From Spinacia oleracea (Eukaryota > Streptophyta > Magnoliopsida > Caryophyllales > Amaranthaceae), in assembly GCF_020520425.1 (NCBI RefSeq), contig NC_079491.1:33657449-33721448 (forward strand): 64,000 nucleotides of DNA, given 5' to 3'. This document shows positions 33,501 to 44,078 of the stretch, one piece after another. A program made the translations under genes and the position numbers. Each line of letters begins with the position of its first letter. Positions within the stretch are counted from its first letter, which is position 1. The notes under the pieces are model-generated. The model had not been told where the DNA came from. It saw nothing but the letters and a program-made list of their open reading frames with translations, and ran no database searches.

Positions 33501-34842
33501 ATCATCATCAAATGCACTTCTAGAATATCCTGGTCAATTTTCACAAATAACAGTTCAGAATCCACCACAAATAAAGACAAAAGGAAGAAGTAAAAGAAAA
33601 AAGGGACACTTTGAGGTCAGAGAATCATCAACAGCAGCTAAAGAATTCGGAACATTTCCAACAAAACCACAACTATTTTAAAGATTTGTGTAATTAATTG
33701 AATATGAACAGGAATTAGTCAAAGAAAGTGATTGTGTAGTGAAACTATCAGACAAAATATTCAAAGAGAAAACACAAATATTTATATTTGATTTTTAATA
33801 CTACTTCAATTTTTACTTCACATTATTTATTTATCTTGCAATTGTTTAACTAATTGCTTTGATTATTTAACTAAGCAGCTCAATTTATGAACTAAAGGCT
33901 TCCATTTCTTAACTAATTGGATTGCAATACTTGATTTAACCAAGTGTTCCATTTTTTTAACTAATGTCTTGCATTGTTTAACTAATTGGTTGAGTTGTTT
34001 GACTAATTGGTTCATTAGTGTGACTAAGTGGTTGGTTTGCTTAACTATTTTGTTCTAATGAACTGCACTAACTGGTTGGATTACTTAACTATTTGTATCA
34101 GAGACTTTACTAACTAGTTGGATTACTTAACTAATTGGATTACATTGTTTAACTAGATTACATTGATTAACTAATTGTTTCAATGACATCACGAACTAGT
34201 TGGATTACTTAACTAATTGTTTCAGAGATTTAACTAAATGTGCAACTAACAGTACCACATGTTAATTTGTTAGAAAAAAGAACCACTATCAACTAAAACC
34301 ACTATCACCTAAAATGTTTGGCAAATTTCACAACTAGACCAACTCCTAAGTTGATTCACTCGTCAACTTTATGTCTTTTCATGCTCGGTTCTTCAGTTCC
34401 TGATGTGGGGGTTGTTGTTGCAGTCTTGGCTCCACGCCTTGTCATGGCATATGTTTTAAGTGGTTCAGAAACATCTTCTTTGGCATTCTCTGCTGCTGCC
34501 TTCTGTGCCTTCTTCAAAGCAATAGTTTGTAGTCTCTTCTGCACAGCAGCAGCCTTCTTCTGTTTCAGTTGTTCTTGCAACTGGGCAGTAGCCTCTTCTT
34601 CTTGTTTACGCCTCTTTTCGTCTTCTTCTTTCTTCTTCTTCTGTTCTTTAATCTTCTTCAGTTGACGATCATGGATAGCGGGGGCAATACCAGCTTTCAC
34701 GGAGTTGAATCCTTCAATTTCCTTGAGCACATCTTGTTGAATTTGGTTCAAATCAGACAGAACTAAGGCACTACAAACCTTAGCTCTGCACTGAATTCTG
34801 CTTGAACGCTGAAAAAAAAAAGAAAAACAGACTAATTAGTAA

Positions 34843-35195
34843 GGAAAATTTGGTAATATTAATCCAACCTTTGGCCGGTTTTCTTTTATTAATCCCACCT
34901 ACGACATATTTTTTAATAATCCCACCTTTACTACCCAACGACTTTTATTGGGCTTAAGTGACCGATAACTGGTGAAAAAATCATCGAGATGGTGATGAAT
35001 TGATGATGATGACTGAATACATCTAGAGAGAGTACTTCCACGTAGGGATATATTACCGCCGACAATAGGTTTATGACGTGTTGGGCCCAATAAAAGACGT
35101 TGGGTGGTAAAGGTGGGATTATTAAAAAATATGTCGTAGGTGGGCTTAATAAAAGAAAATCGGCAAAAGGTTGGATTAATATTACCAAATTTTCC
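34843..35195. mobile_element. 353-bp MITE with long TIRs and 9-bp TSD in the ULP1 intron
   Basis: Terminal inverted repeats of about 95-100 bp start GGAAAATTTGGTAATATTAA. The flanks at 34834-34842 and 35196-35204 are identical (AATTAGTAA), a 9-bp Mutator-type duplication. It sits in the last intron of the ULP1-like gene, so it entered after the MULE did. It is non-coding. Confidence 0.9.
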
Positions 35196-35204
35196 AATTA
35201 GTAA

Positions 35205-35575
35205 TTGAGTTTCACAGTTAACTAATTTCTATAATATTTAACTAATTGTATTTCACAGTTAACTAATTGCCATATATACTTAACTAATTGTATTTCACAG
35301 TTAACTAATTGTCATGTGTACTTAACTAACTAACCAGTCTAACTAATTGCTTAACTAATTGAATTTCACAGTTAACTAATTGGTATAAATATTTAACTAA
35401 TTGTATTTCACAGTTAACTAATTTCCATATCTACTTAACTAATTGGATTTCACAGTTAACTTATTGCCATGTATACTTAACTAATTGCCATTTATACTTA
35501 ACTAATTTCCATATGTACTTAACTAATTCCCATATGTACTTAACTAATTGATTTCAGTTCTTAACTAATTGGTTG
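35205..35575 (+). repeat. Densest TTAACTAATT array
   Basis: I count 16 copies of TAACTAATT in about 370 bp, all in plus orientation. They alternate in a higher-order pattern of about 42 bp: TTTCACAGTTAACTAATT then CCATAT(A/C)TACTTAACTAA. A few decayed copies (TTAACTTATT, TTAACTAACT) are interspersed. Confidence 0.9.
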
Positions 35576-36642
35576 AATACTAAAATAAAATAAAATAATG
35601 TTTAACCAATAAATCTAAACAATTAACTAATTCTTTTAAAAACACTTAAAAATATTGAAAACACTTAACTAAAAGAGAATTACCTTGGAGAGATCACAAG
35701 TCATCTCCTCTCCGTCAAAAAAGTGCATTGCCATCAACAGAAAAACCCCACAATCTACATGATTAGGGGTTTTTGATCTTCCAGGGAAATCAAGATATGT
35801 CATTTCGAAATCTAAAAGCTCGGAAGCTGATGGATGATCAATTTCCATCAAGTAATTGTAGAACGCTTCAATCATAAAGGACATTATTGTCCTGTATATA
35901 GACAACACCTTCTTCGTAGAAATGACGTTGTCAACATATACAAGAGTTTTACTGTTGAAGTTGACAATTAGAAGAGAAAAGTGCTCCCCATAATGAATAG
36001 GCAAGTAAAACTGCAAAAAAATGAAGAAAAACAGAATCAGAAAAATCATAACTAAAAGACATAAAATTTTAACTAATTAATACAATGTCTTAACTATAAC
36101 CTATAAATTCATAACTATTAAGAATACAAACTTACCATGGAAACAGTTTTAAGATCCCATCGGTGGTCATTGATGTCCTCCACCCAATGTTTCCAACTAC
36201 TTAAAAGCTCTTCAGAAATTTGTTGTTCAGAGTCCATTGACTTCTCATTCGAAACAAGATCTTTTAGCTTGATCTAAAAAATAATAAAATAAATTTATTT
36301 AATAAATAGAGAAAAAACATAGTAACAAATTTTGGTGTAATGAATAATAACAAAGAAATAATCGTACCGTATACTCAGTTCCGAAATAGAAGTTACACCC
36401 TTGATAATTCAGCTCAAATTGCTTTCTATTTAATAGAATGGCCCAAGACTCGACAATATTGGATAAGATTTTCCTATCAGGGAGCAAACTTTGCATCTCT
36501 TCTCTTGTTATCTTATGAACCAAACCATAAACAAAAAGTTCAGCTCTGTTACACAATCATTAATTTATGTTAGTGTTTAAATAATTGATGTAATTTTTAA
36601 CTAATAGGTTCTTGTGCTTCACAATTTAGTTAAGTTGCATAT

Positions 36643-37160
36643 TTTTTAAGGCTTAACTAAATGACATGATTAGTTAACTAATACATGATATTCTCTAACT
36701 AATTGGTAAAAATTCTAAACTAATGACTATAAAATCCTAATTGATAACTAAAAATTCATAACTAATTTATGTTAACTATTTACTAAAAACTCATTACTAA
36801 TTGATACACATTCTTAACTAAAACTATAAAATGAATAACTAATTCAGAAACACAACTTACTTTTGATCAATAAAATCATCTTCATGAAAACAGAAGTCCA
36901 TTTTTAAGGCTTAACTAAATGATATGATTTGTTAACTAGTATATGATATTGTCTAACTATTTTGTGAAAATTCTAAACTAATGACTATAAAATCCTAATT
37001 GATTACTAAAAAATTCATAACTAATTTATTTTAACTATTTACTAAAAACTAATTACTAATTGATACAAATTCTTAACTAAAACTATGAAATGAATAAGTA
37101 AATACAGAAACACAACTTACTTTGGATCAACACACTCATCTTCAAGAAAACAGAAGTCCA
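36643..37160 (-). repeat. 258-bp tandem duplication including the end of ULP1 exon 4
   Basis: 36643-36900 and 36901-37160 align over their whole length, from TTTTTAAGGCTTAACTAAAT to ACAGAAGTCCA. The right-hand copy holds the true 3' end of exon 4 and its GT donor (37121/37120). The left copy is a decayed extra exon end plus donor inside the intron, with changes such as TTTTGATCAATAAAATC for TTTGGATCAACACACTC. Confidence 0.9.
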
Positions 37161-37339
37161 TAACCTCTTTTTCAAGCTTTGCCTCTTGGGAGAGAGTCTT
37201 AGGGTACCTAAGCATGAATGCAGATACACAGAAAACTTCTTCATCAGGTGAACCAAGTGCTATGCTGCAACAAAGATTATCATTTTCTGGTTGACGACCA
37301 CCAGATGTATCACTCGTTGAAGGAACAGAACCAGAAGCA

Positions 37340-37600
37340 GCATCATTCTTTTATCTGCACCGCTACCATCACCAACAGAACCAAAAGCAGGAGCGTTCTT
37401 TTCACCTGCACCACTACCAACACCGGCAGCACCAGAAGCAGCACCATTCTTTTCAGCCTCATCATTACCAGCACCGACAGAACCAGAAGCAACACCAACA
37501 CCATTCTTTTCACCTGCATCATTACCAGCACCGGCAAGACCAGAAGCAACACCATTCTTTTCAGATGCATCATTACCAGCACCGGCAGCACAACTGTTAT
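37340..37600 (-). repeat. In-frame Gly/Ala/Asn protein repeat in ULP1 exon 4
   Basis: Five imperfect units of about 18-21 residues of the type GAGND(A/E)xEKNGVASG, rich in small residues, probably a flexible linker between the DUF1985-like and protease halves. The last unit contains the frameshift: TTTTATCTGC on the plus strand where the other units have TTTTCACCTGC. Confidence 0.85.
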
Positions 37601-39883
37601 TTTTCTTCAGATCTTCAGCATATGCAACAATGGAGTCTATAATCTCCAAAAATACCGGATCTCCATAACCAGGACTATCTGACAATTGTTGTCTTCCCTT
37701 CTTTAACGTACTGATATGCTGCTGATGAAAATTGGAAACAATGTATAAATCCCGGCAATACTTTTTCAATGCTACTTCCAACTCCTTCACAAAAAATGAA
37801 AAAAATTAGCTAAAACTAATAATAGTATCAAACAATGTATAACTATTTAATTTAATAACTTAACTAATACAAGACACCATGTAACTAATTTCTTGAATTA
37901 CTTAACTAATATGTGTGACTGAAAAATAAAAAAATTGTTAACTAATTGCCTTAGTAGATTAACTAATTGGTATCAGTTCATCACTAATAAGTAGGATTCC
38001 TTAACTAAACCAAATAAAAATAAAATTGAAAAAAATAAATTGACTTACATCATCGCAGCTCTTTTCAATATCATCATTTGTCTGAAAACCTTCAGGAATA
38101 GCAAACTCAATCATCTTACTTCCCGATGCAGAATGAGGTATCCCCGACAAATCACCAAGAGACTTTGACAAAGGATAGCTCGTTAAATCAACAGCAGCTA
38201 GCCCAAAACCCATTTTCACCTCAGCAGCTACACGTTCAGATACTTCGTCAGGAGACCAATGTTGCACAAGCGGAATCTCCTTGGGCGGACTTACACCACG
38301 GAATAAAGCTCTTTGAAGATATATAATCTCCAAAAATTGTAAACAACCGCCAACTCTAGTATTAGTAATTTTTTCGTTCCACCTACATACAGCCAACCCC
38401 AAATGGTCAAGCACGTACTTGCACCAATTTTGTTTCGCAATTTTTGAAACATCCTCTACTGCCTTAAGAAGCTTAATGTCTACCAAACGGTTAGACGTGG
38501 GAGCCAAGAAAACACCTGTCAAACCAATCAGTTCATCACAAAAACAAATCAGTGAAGCAATTGAATAAATTAGTTAAGCATGCAGTTCAATTAGTCACAC
38601 TGAGACAGTAAGTAGTTGAACAATCAGTTCACTTAGTTAAAAACAGGAATTAGTGAAGCATTTCAAGCATTTAGTTAAAAAAATCAAATAATTAGTTAAA
38701 TTTTCATTACAATTAGTTAAGATGTGAAATAAAAATACTGAAAATTTTTCGAAACAATAAATCACTGAGAATATAAGTAGTTAAGTATTAAAAGAAACTA
38801 GTTAAAGAATAGAAGGAATTAGTGAAGCATTTTAACCAATTAGTTAAGGTAGAATAAATAATTAATTACAAAAATGGATTACCTAAAGCGTAAATCACAA
38901 ACGCACGCTTGAATTCGTCTCCGTACTCGTTAGTATTTGCAAGATAAATCTCCACCTCAGACAAAGAAGCAGATTGCACATTGTCTTTTTTGTTATATTT
39001 TCTAAACCACCTCTGGATCATTTCAAACGTTCCATCTCCCTCAACCCTCTTCCTGGGTGTTTCTTCAACATCAACACCTTTCACCAAGGGCAGCCTAAAC
39101 ACGTCATACACATCATAATCATATAGCTGCACACCATATTTCCGGCCTTCCCCAAACTGCAGCATATGACCAACACTGTTAAATTTCTCAAGAATCCAGC
39201 AAATAAGCTTCTTGTTAATACCAGGAAGACGAATAGACAGCAGGCCACCAAATCCAATTTCAGTTATGGCCTTGACTTGTTTGTCTTTCTCCTTGATGAT
39301 AGATAGCATATTAATGAGAGCTTCTGGTCTACAGATGGGTGTAAAATCCCTAGAAAAGAACAAAAGAACTTAAAACAAAGAACCAATAATGTAATAATTG
39401 GAACATAAGAGATATGACTAAATTAATAGGAAAACTACACTATTAGTTTCAGTCCATAACTAAATACATTGGATGTTTAACTAATTACTTGTACAATGAC
39501 ACTAATTGATGTCAAATCTTAACTAATTGGTTTCACAACTTAAAAAATTCAAATGAAAGTTTAGCTAGTTGAATTTACTGTTGAACTAATAGGTTTCAAT
39601 CAATGACTAATTAAACTAAATGTATAACTAATAGGTCTCAGTCAATGAATAAAAAGAGGATAAAATTTATACCTATCCAACTCAATTGTTTTACCATCAG
39701 GCTCTACATACTCCAACTTCACTTTTTGTGTTTTCTTTGTCCCTTTTCTGGACGGAACAGCCTCATACCCTACATCAGCAGCAACTTCTTGTGTCTGTTT
39801 CACTAAATCAGGATCTGCATTCTTAATATGAGGATCATCCTCAGATGTCTTCGCTGCATTTTTTGTTCTAGCCATTTTGATAC

Positions 39884-41005
39884 CTGAAAAAAATACACAA
39901 CGTAAGTCAACAAATCAAAATTCAAAAAACAAATCACTGAAAAACTAGAAAGTTTGTAACTATTTAGTGTGTATAGATAACTAATGTATGTAAATGTGTA
40001 ACTAATATGGTAAAATATGAAACTAATTCGTCTGTATAGATAACTAATTGGTTATAACTAATTTATGAAAACACATAACTATTTGAGTTGAATAGTTAAC
40101 TAATAGGTTAAAATATGTAACTAACATGTTAAAATACATAACTGAAACATACATGTTGTTAAGATATTCTTAATTGTGATTATTAATAAATAAAAAACTA
40201 AAACTACTGATATCTTAACTAAACAACCAAAATTCTAAACTAAAACAACAAAAATTCAAAAGCATAGCAAAAAATAAATGGGAAAAAGCATTTTCAAGCA
40301 GTTCCAAAAGAAAAACACATAAAAATAATGAATCTGACAACCTGAAATTCAAATAAAAAGTACGAAAAATGAAGTTCTAACAATAATAGCACAAAAAAGA
40401 GAACAATCGCGCAGTTGTAGAAGAAGAATCGCAAAACGTAAGCACAAATCTCAGAAAATCACAACAAATACATGAAAATCTTAAAAAATCGACGAAAACC
40501 CTAACATAAACGGAAAATCAAGAAGAATCATATAATCGATGAAAAATAGCAAAAATGAAGAACAAAAAATGCACAAAAACGCAACGACATTAAAGTAAAA
40601 CCTAAAAATCACAGTAAACCCTAAAATGAACACAAACCCTAACAATATACATGCATACCAAAATGTAGATTAAAAGCAAAATAAAACGAGTATACAGACT
40701 AAATTAAACTAGAAAAAGAGAAGAAAATCCAAAAACAACAAAAATTGAAAGTTAAATTGAAGGAAACACTTACAAAATCGAAGAGACAAAGAACAATAAC
40801 GGAGCTTGAGCCAATTTCGGAAGAATAAATAGCAGAATTGAACCAAAAACGACCAGAAGTGAAGCGTGATTTGGAAGAAAAACGATCGGCGCGAAAAGAT
40901 GAAGAAGAACCGTCACTTTCTCTCTCTTAAATGAGAACAGTGTGATTTGAAAATGAAACGAAAATGAAAATGAGGAAATAGATCAGGAAACCAATGTTTT
41001 TATAG
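39884..41005 (-). promoter_or_regulatory. Promoter and 5'UTR of the ULP1-like gene
   Basis: The minus strand has CTATAAAAA at plus 40997-41005, then a CT-rich leader exon. A GT donor (plus 40772-40773) and an AG acceptor (39884-39885) enclose an 890-bp 5'UTR intron rich in the TTAACTAATT-type motif. The start codon is at 39875. Confidence 0.55.
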
Positions 41006-41084
41006 GATCCGAATATTTTCGACCCGCGAGAATTTGGGATGTATTTGACCCGCGAACAGAACCCAGTATAAGGTGGTCTCACAG

Positions 41085-41121
41085 GAAAGACTGCCTTATA
41101 CAAAAGTTTGTATTCCTATAG
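41085..41121 (-). repeat. Right MULE terminus and 9-bp duplication
   Basis: The last bases GCCTTATACAAAAGTTTGTA are followed by TTCCTATAG (41113-41121), identical to 16751-16759. The end region also has an inner inverted pair, GTATAAGG...CCTTATAC (41069-41100). Confidence 0.7.
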
Positions 41122-41261
41122 ATTGTTATCCCGCACATACGAAGTACTTCGTATATAATAAGTGGTATAGTGATTTATCACCATATAATAAGTGGTAAAT
41201 TTTACCTGGTAATTTTTTGCTGTAAATATCAACTACAGTGGCATGGGAGAGAAGTAAGTGG

Positions 41262-41776
41262 GAGGAAGTATTTTCGAATATCTAATATATGTGGCAACAC
41301 ATATATCAGAGTAAATGATAAATAGCTAAAAGACAAAATAGGCAAAAAAAAGTACCATTCATGTTAAAAAAAAGTACCATTCTGACAAAAAAAAAAAGTA
41401 CATTTTTTGTTTAAAAAAAGTACCATTCGATTTCTTTTTGTCCTTTTTTCTATTTTATCTTTTAATATGATATGCATTTACGGAGTATAATTACATACTT
41501 CCTCCGTTCCAGAAATATCGCACCATGGTTGACTTTTACTCTTCTAACCATTACTTTGACTCTTAATATCTCAAATTGTGTCTAAGTAAAAATTATAAAA
41601 AATTAATATTTAGAAAATATATATCGATACGGATCTAACATGACCTCACATGAATAAAATTTCATTACGTACAAATCACAAAAAATGGCCAAAGTCGTAG
41701 TGTGAATAGTGTAAAAAATAAATGGTGCAATATTTCGTGAACGGATGAAGTATTAGATATCCGAAAATACTTCCTC
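41262..41776. mobile_element. Inverted-repeat element containing a Stowaway MITE
   Basis: GGAGGAAGTATTTTCG at about 41262 and its complement CGAAAATACTTCCTCC at about 41761 form an outer inverted pair with ATATCTAATA next to it. Between them lie four AAAAAAAGTACCATTC units (about 41340-41430) and a Stowaway at 41498-41750. The outer target duplication is not clear. Confidence 0.5.
41496..41752. mobile_element. Stowaway-like MITE
   Basis: Ends CTTCCTCCGTTCCAGAAATA and, on the reverse, CTTCATCCGTTCACGAAATA are flanked by TA on both sides. About 253 bp, non-coding. 41777-42748 shows only AT-rich DNA without a gene. Confidence 0.8.
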
Positions 41777-42748
41777 CTCAGTAGAAGAGTTTCCGGCCTT
41801 GCAACGAAGGTGTAAGAAGATGGAGCATCGGCCTGGTGCAGCTAATCCCAAATCATAAATTCATACGTCATAACCATTAACCGCAAAATTATGTGAATGC
41901 TTTACCCGGTACCCTAATTTCTCAAATCGGGTCTCCGTTTACATTGCATAATCCTTTCTGTATTAATTGCATCAAGAAAACAAATGTGCCTTAATTGAGT
42001 TCTCACTTCTGACTCAAGTCACTCAACTAGACAAATCAAATAAAAGTAGGCGAAAATAAGGAATATAAAGCCAGAAAATAATATGAGATAGGGAAAGTTG
42101 TACATTATTTGGGGGCTAAGCCAGCCTTTGTATTTGTTTTCTAAGGTTTGAGCAGAATATCCCAGTGGAAAATTGTATCAACTATATATAAAATTAAAGC
42201 TTCAAAATCAAATTTGAATGATATATGTTTAGTGTGTAATACTTGACTACTTTAGTGCGTAATCAATACGAAATAGGTTGTAATTAATATGCAAAATATG
42301 GGTATTTATATGCAAAGAATAACCAACGGCTACTTTTACAAACACGAAAACTATCCATTAAACATCAAAATGGGTACCTTAAACATATGGGTATTTGATG
42401 AATTAAGTTTCCAAATTGGGATATTTTATGTATTGGAATATTGAAAGTCGAGGTTCATTTGGTGAATTACGCCAAAACTCAGGAGTATTTCATTAAAACC
42501 GTTAACAATAATTAAACACTACACAATCATTTATGTTTCTATTTTTCTCAAATGGAACTCGCAGAAAAAGTTTTCATTTCTATTAAATCATCCAATGACG
42601 TCTCTCTTTTCATTTCACAGTATAACATCAAGGGCTAGTCGTCCATGTACAAGTTGGTAGGGAACTCATCTTCTGACAGGATCGAGCCTCATTAACAACG
42701 AAATGCTTGATAGTTGATTGGTTAACCTATGATAGATGTTGAATCCTA

Positions 42749-42911
42749 CTACATGTACACTAGTGCACAAGACATTTTGTACACCTTGTTTTCTATTGGT
42801 TGAAATGACATATTTATTGTCTTTCATTTTCATTTTTTAGTGGGTTTGATGATGTGTCAACAAATTAATGGTGGTGTACATGAAAATCTTGTACACTAGG
42901 TGTACATGTAG
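42749..42911. mobile_element. Short inverted-repeat MITE-like element
   Basis: CTACATGTACACTAGTGCAC on the left matches CTACATGTACACCTAGTGTA on the reverse of the right end; the similarity continues to about 40 bp. No convincing target duplication. Confidence 0.65.
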
Positions 42912-43823
42912 CATTTTCCATAGATGTTGGATCAGTAGTGTCTAAGAAGTCTTAATTGTACCATGCGTAAGGAATAACTGGTTACAAACTAGAGGGCCAT
43001 TATCACTGCGGTTGCTAAATACTCCATAGATGGTAATTACAAACTAGGATTGTATGAACATTACAGGATTCAAGATCTGGAAGTTGAGACAGGATGCTCT
43101 AGCTCTCAAAAATATGCTAAATTAAATTAATTGACAGCCATTGGCAATCTTCTTCTTTAGTGAAACTGGGTAGTGGAATTAAAAACATCACCATAGAGAC
43201 ATAAACATAATGTATTTTAATCTAGCACCATGTTCAAGCACAAAATTCATATTGGTAACAAACAAAATACTTCATGTATATGGAAGAAAAAGGACGAATA
43301 CTCAACAGGAATAATCTGACAGTAATAAACACAATGACAATGGAAATGGAAATGGAAAGAAAACGACTGACATTTCGTGAAAATTACTGGTAAACAATAG
43401 CTTCATTGCAGAAGGACCATACATGCAGATGACAATGTGACATAACTCATATGAGTGATGCCTCTTTGTTCTTCTGTGCCAATTCAAACAATTAAGACCT
43501 GTCCTATTCCCCAAACTCTCCATTATAATTAAAGTGATTAAAGCAATACACCCAAAAAGTCAATGATTCACTATATTTAGACTAATCTCCAAGCATAACT
43601 AATTAGTAATATGGACATCTCACTGCATCACTAATATTGCAAAGGATGACATGAAAATAACATACCAGCATAGAAGCTACAGAATCAATAAATCCATTGA
43701 AGCTCGGATGGGATTAAACGAAGAAGATGCTTCTCAAAGCTACATAGCTATTCCTCATCTTCTTTTTCTCAAAAAGCAAGTCCTTGAAAAGGCTAACCAG
43801 AATAAATAAATATATAGATATCA

Positions 43824-44078
43824 TCATATCAAAATAGACACATTTGCTAAGCAAAGGAAAATGGTGGCTTTAAAGTTTAAAGAGACTGAAGAAAACTTCT
43901 TAGACCAATTCCATCTACCTCTCAACTTTCCCCTCCATCTGCATTTCACGATCACCTCATAGTTAGCAGCATTATGGGCATCATCTATGACTCTATGCCT
44001 TTGATTTTCACCCCTCCCTTCTCCAAGGCCTCTCTCCCATGGCAGTGACCACCTTTGTCCAAGTGACAACAATTTTCC
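43824..44078 (-). pseudogene. Possible exonuclease-like exon fragment
   Basis: After an AG acceptor-like site (plus 44079-44081), the minus strand encodes about 85 residues including HRVIDDAHNAANYE. This resembles the HR.IDDA.N.A motif near the C-terminus of DEDDh (ERI1-like) exonucleases. No other exons of such a gene were found. Weakly supported; it could be chance. Confidence 0.22.

Larger units (their letters stand above)
16901..33681 (+). pseudogene. MULE transposase (FAR1 DNA-binding + MURA + SWIM), split by a Copia and frame-broken
   Basis: Seven exons are inferred from GT-AG sites that keep phase: 16901-16910 plus 29927-30037, then 30598-31027, 31134-31706, 31894-32177, 32409-32803, 33051-33286 and 33379-33681, about 779 residues. 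Exon 2 holds a FAR1-type zinc-binding domain ending HHVIEHNHDL. The DDE triad is visible: FDTTFRTNKYNL, TDQDQAMANAI and RSESTNNAIGF, with RHRLCLWHLQKNV between. A SWIM finger (CNC...CFH) spans exons 5-6. Lesions: a 13-kb Copia in the fourth codon; two extra nucleotides in a GT run at 31471-31482; a TAA at 33436-33438. It would cut and move the element by binding its ends. Confidence 0.88.
34356..39875 (-). pseudogene. ULP1/C48-protease-like MULE protein with DUF1985-like N-terminal half; one frameshift
   Basis: Eight phase-consistent exons: 39673-39875, 38883-39349, 38049-38515, 37121-37784, 36368-36545, 36136-36273, 35684-36010 and 34356-34808, about 965 residues. The N-terminus is basic (MARTKNAAKTSED). 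Exons 2-3 resemble DUF1985/plant-mobile-like domains (IGFGGLLSIRLPGINKKLIC, DYDVYDVFRLP). Exon 4 has a Gly/Ala/Asn repeat. Exon 7 has the C48 residues: His in HYGEHFSLLIV, Asp in VYVDN, Cys in DCGVFLL. The usual Gln about six residues before Cys is Thr. Exon 8 is a Lys/Glu/Gln coiled coil. A 1-nt loss at about 37352 breaks exon 4. Possible roles are SUMO/ubiquitin processing or VANC-like anti-silencing. Confidence 0.85.
30038..40773. repeat. Dispersed TTAACTAATT motif filling the MULE's non-coding DNA
   Basis: The core AACTAAT, mostly as TTAACTAATT(G/T), recurs at roughly 20-40 bp spacing in every sizeable intron of both MULE genes, in the 3' spacer (33682-34355) and in the 5'UTR intron of the minus-strand gene (39884-40773). 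I did not see TTAACTAATT in the inferred exons, the nested Copia or the flanks. Most copies are in plus orientation regardless of the gene's strand; the intron at 38516-38882 carries the reverse form AATTAGTTAA. Confidence 0.85.
16760..41112 (+). mobile_element. Mutator-like element (MULE) encoding a MURA transposase and a ULP1-like protein, with nested insertions
   Basis: The element is bounded by a 9-bp direct duplication. Its ends are weakly inverted: AGCAACTTTT on the left against ACAAACTTTT on the reverse of the right end, about 15 of 22 bases over the next stretch. It holds a FAR1/MURA transposase on the plus strand and a ULP1-like gene on the minus strand, arranged convergently. Without the 13-kb Copia and a 353-bp MITE it is about 11 kb. 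MULEs carrying ULP1-like proteases are known (Kaonashi in Arabidopsis, CUMULE in melon). All non-coding parts carry the TTAACTAATT motif. Both genes have frame lesions. Confidence 0.82.

Noticed and set aside
30038-40773. CRISPR-like or telomere-like array for the TTAACTAATT repeats
   Set aside because: The motif is only about 10 bp with variable spacing and sits in plant introns; there are no cas genes, and it does not match TTTAGGG.
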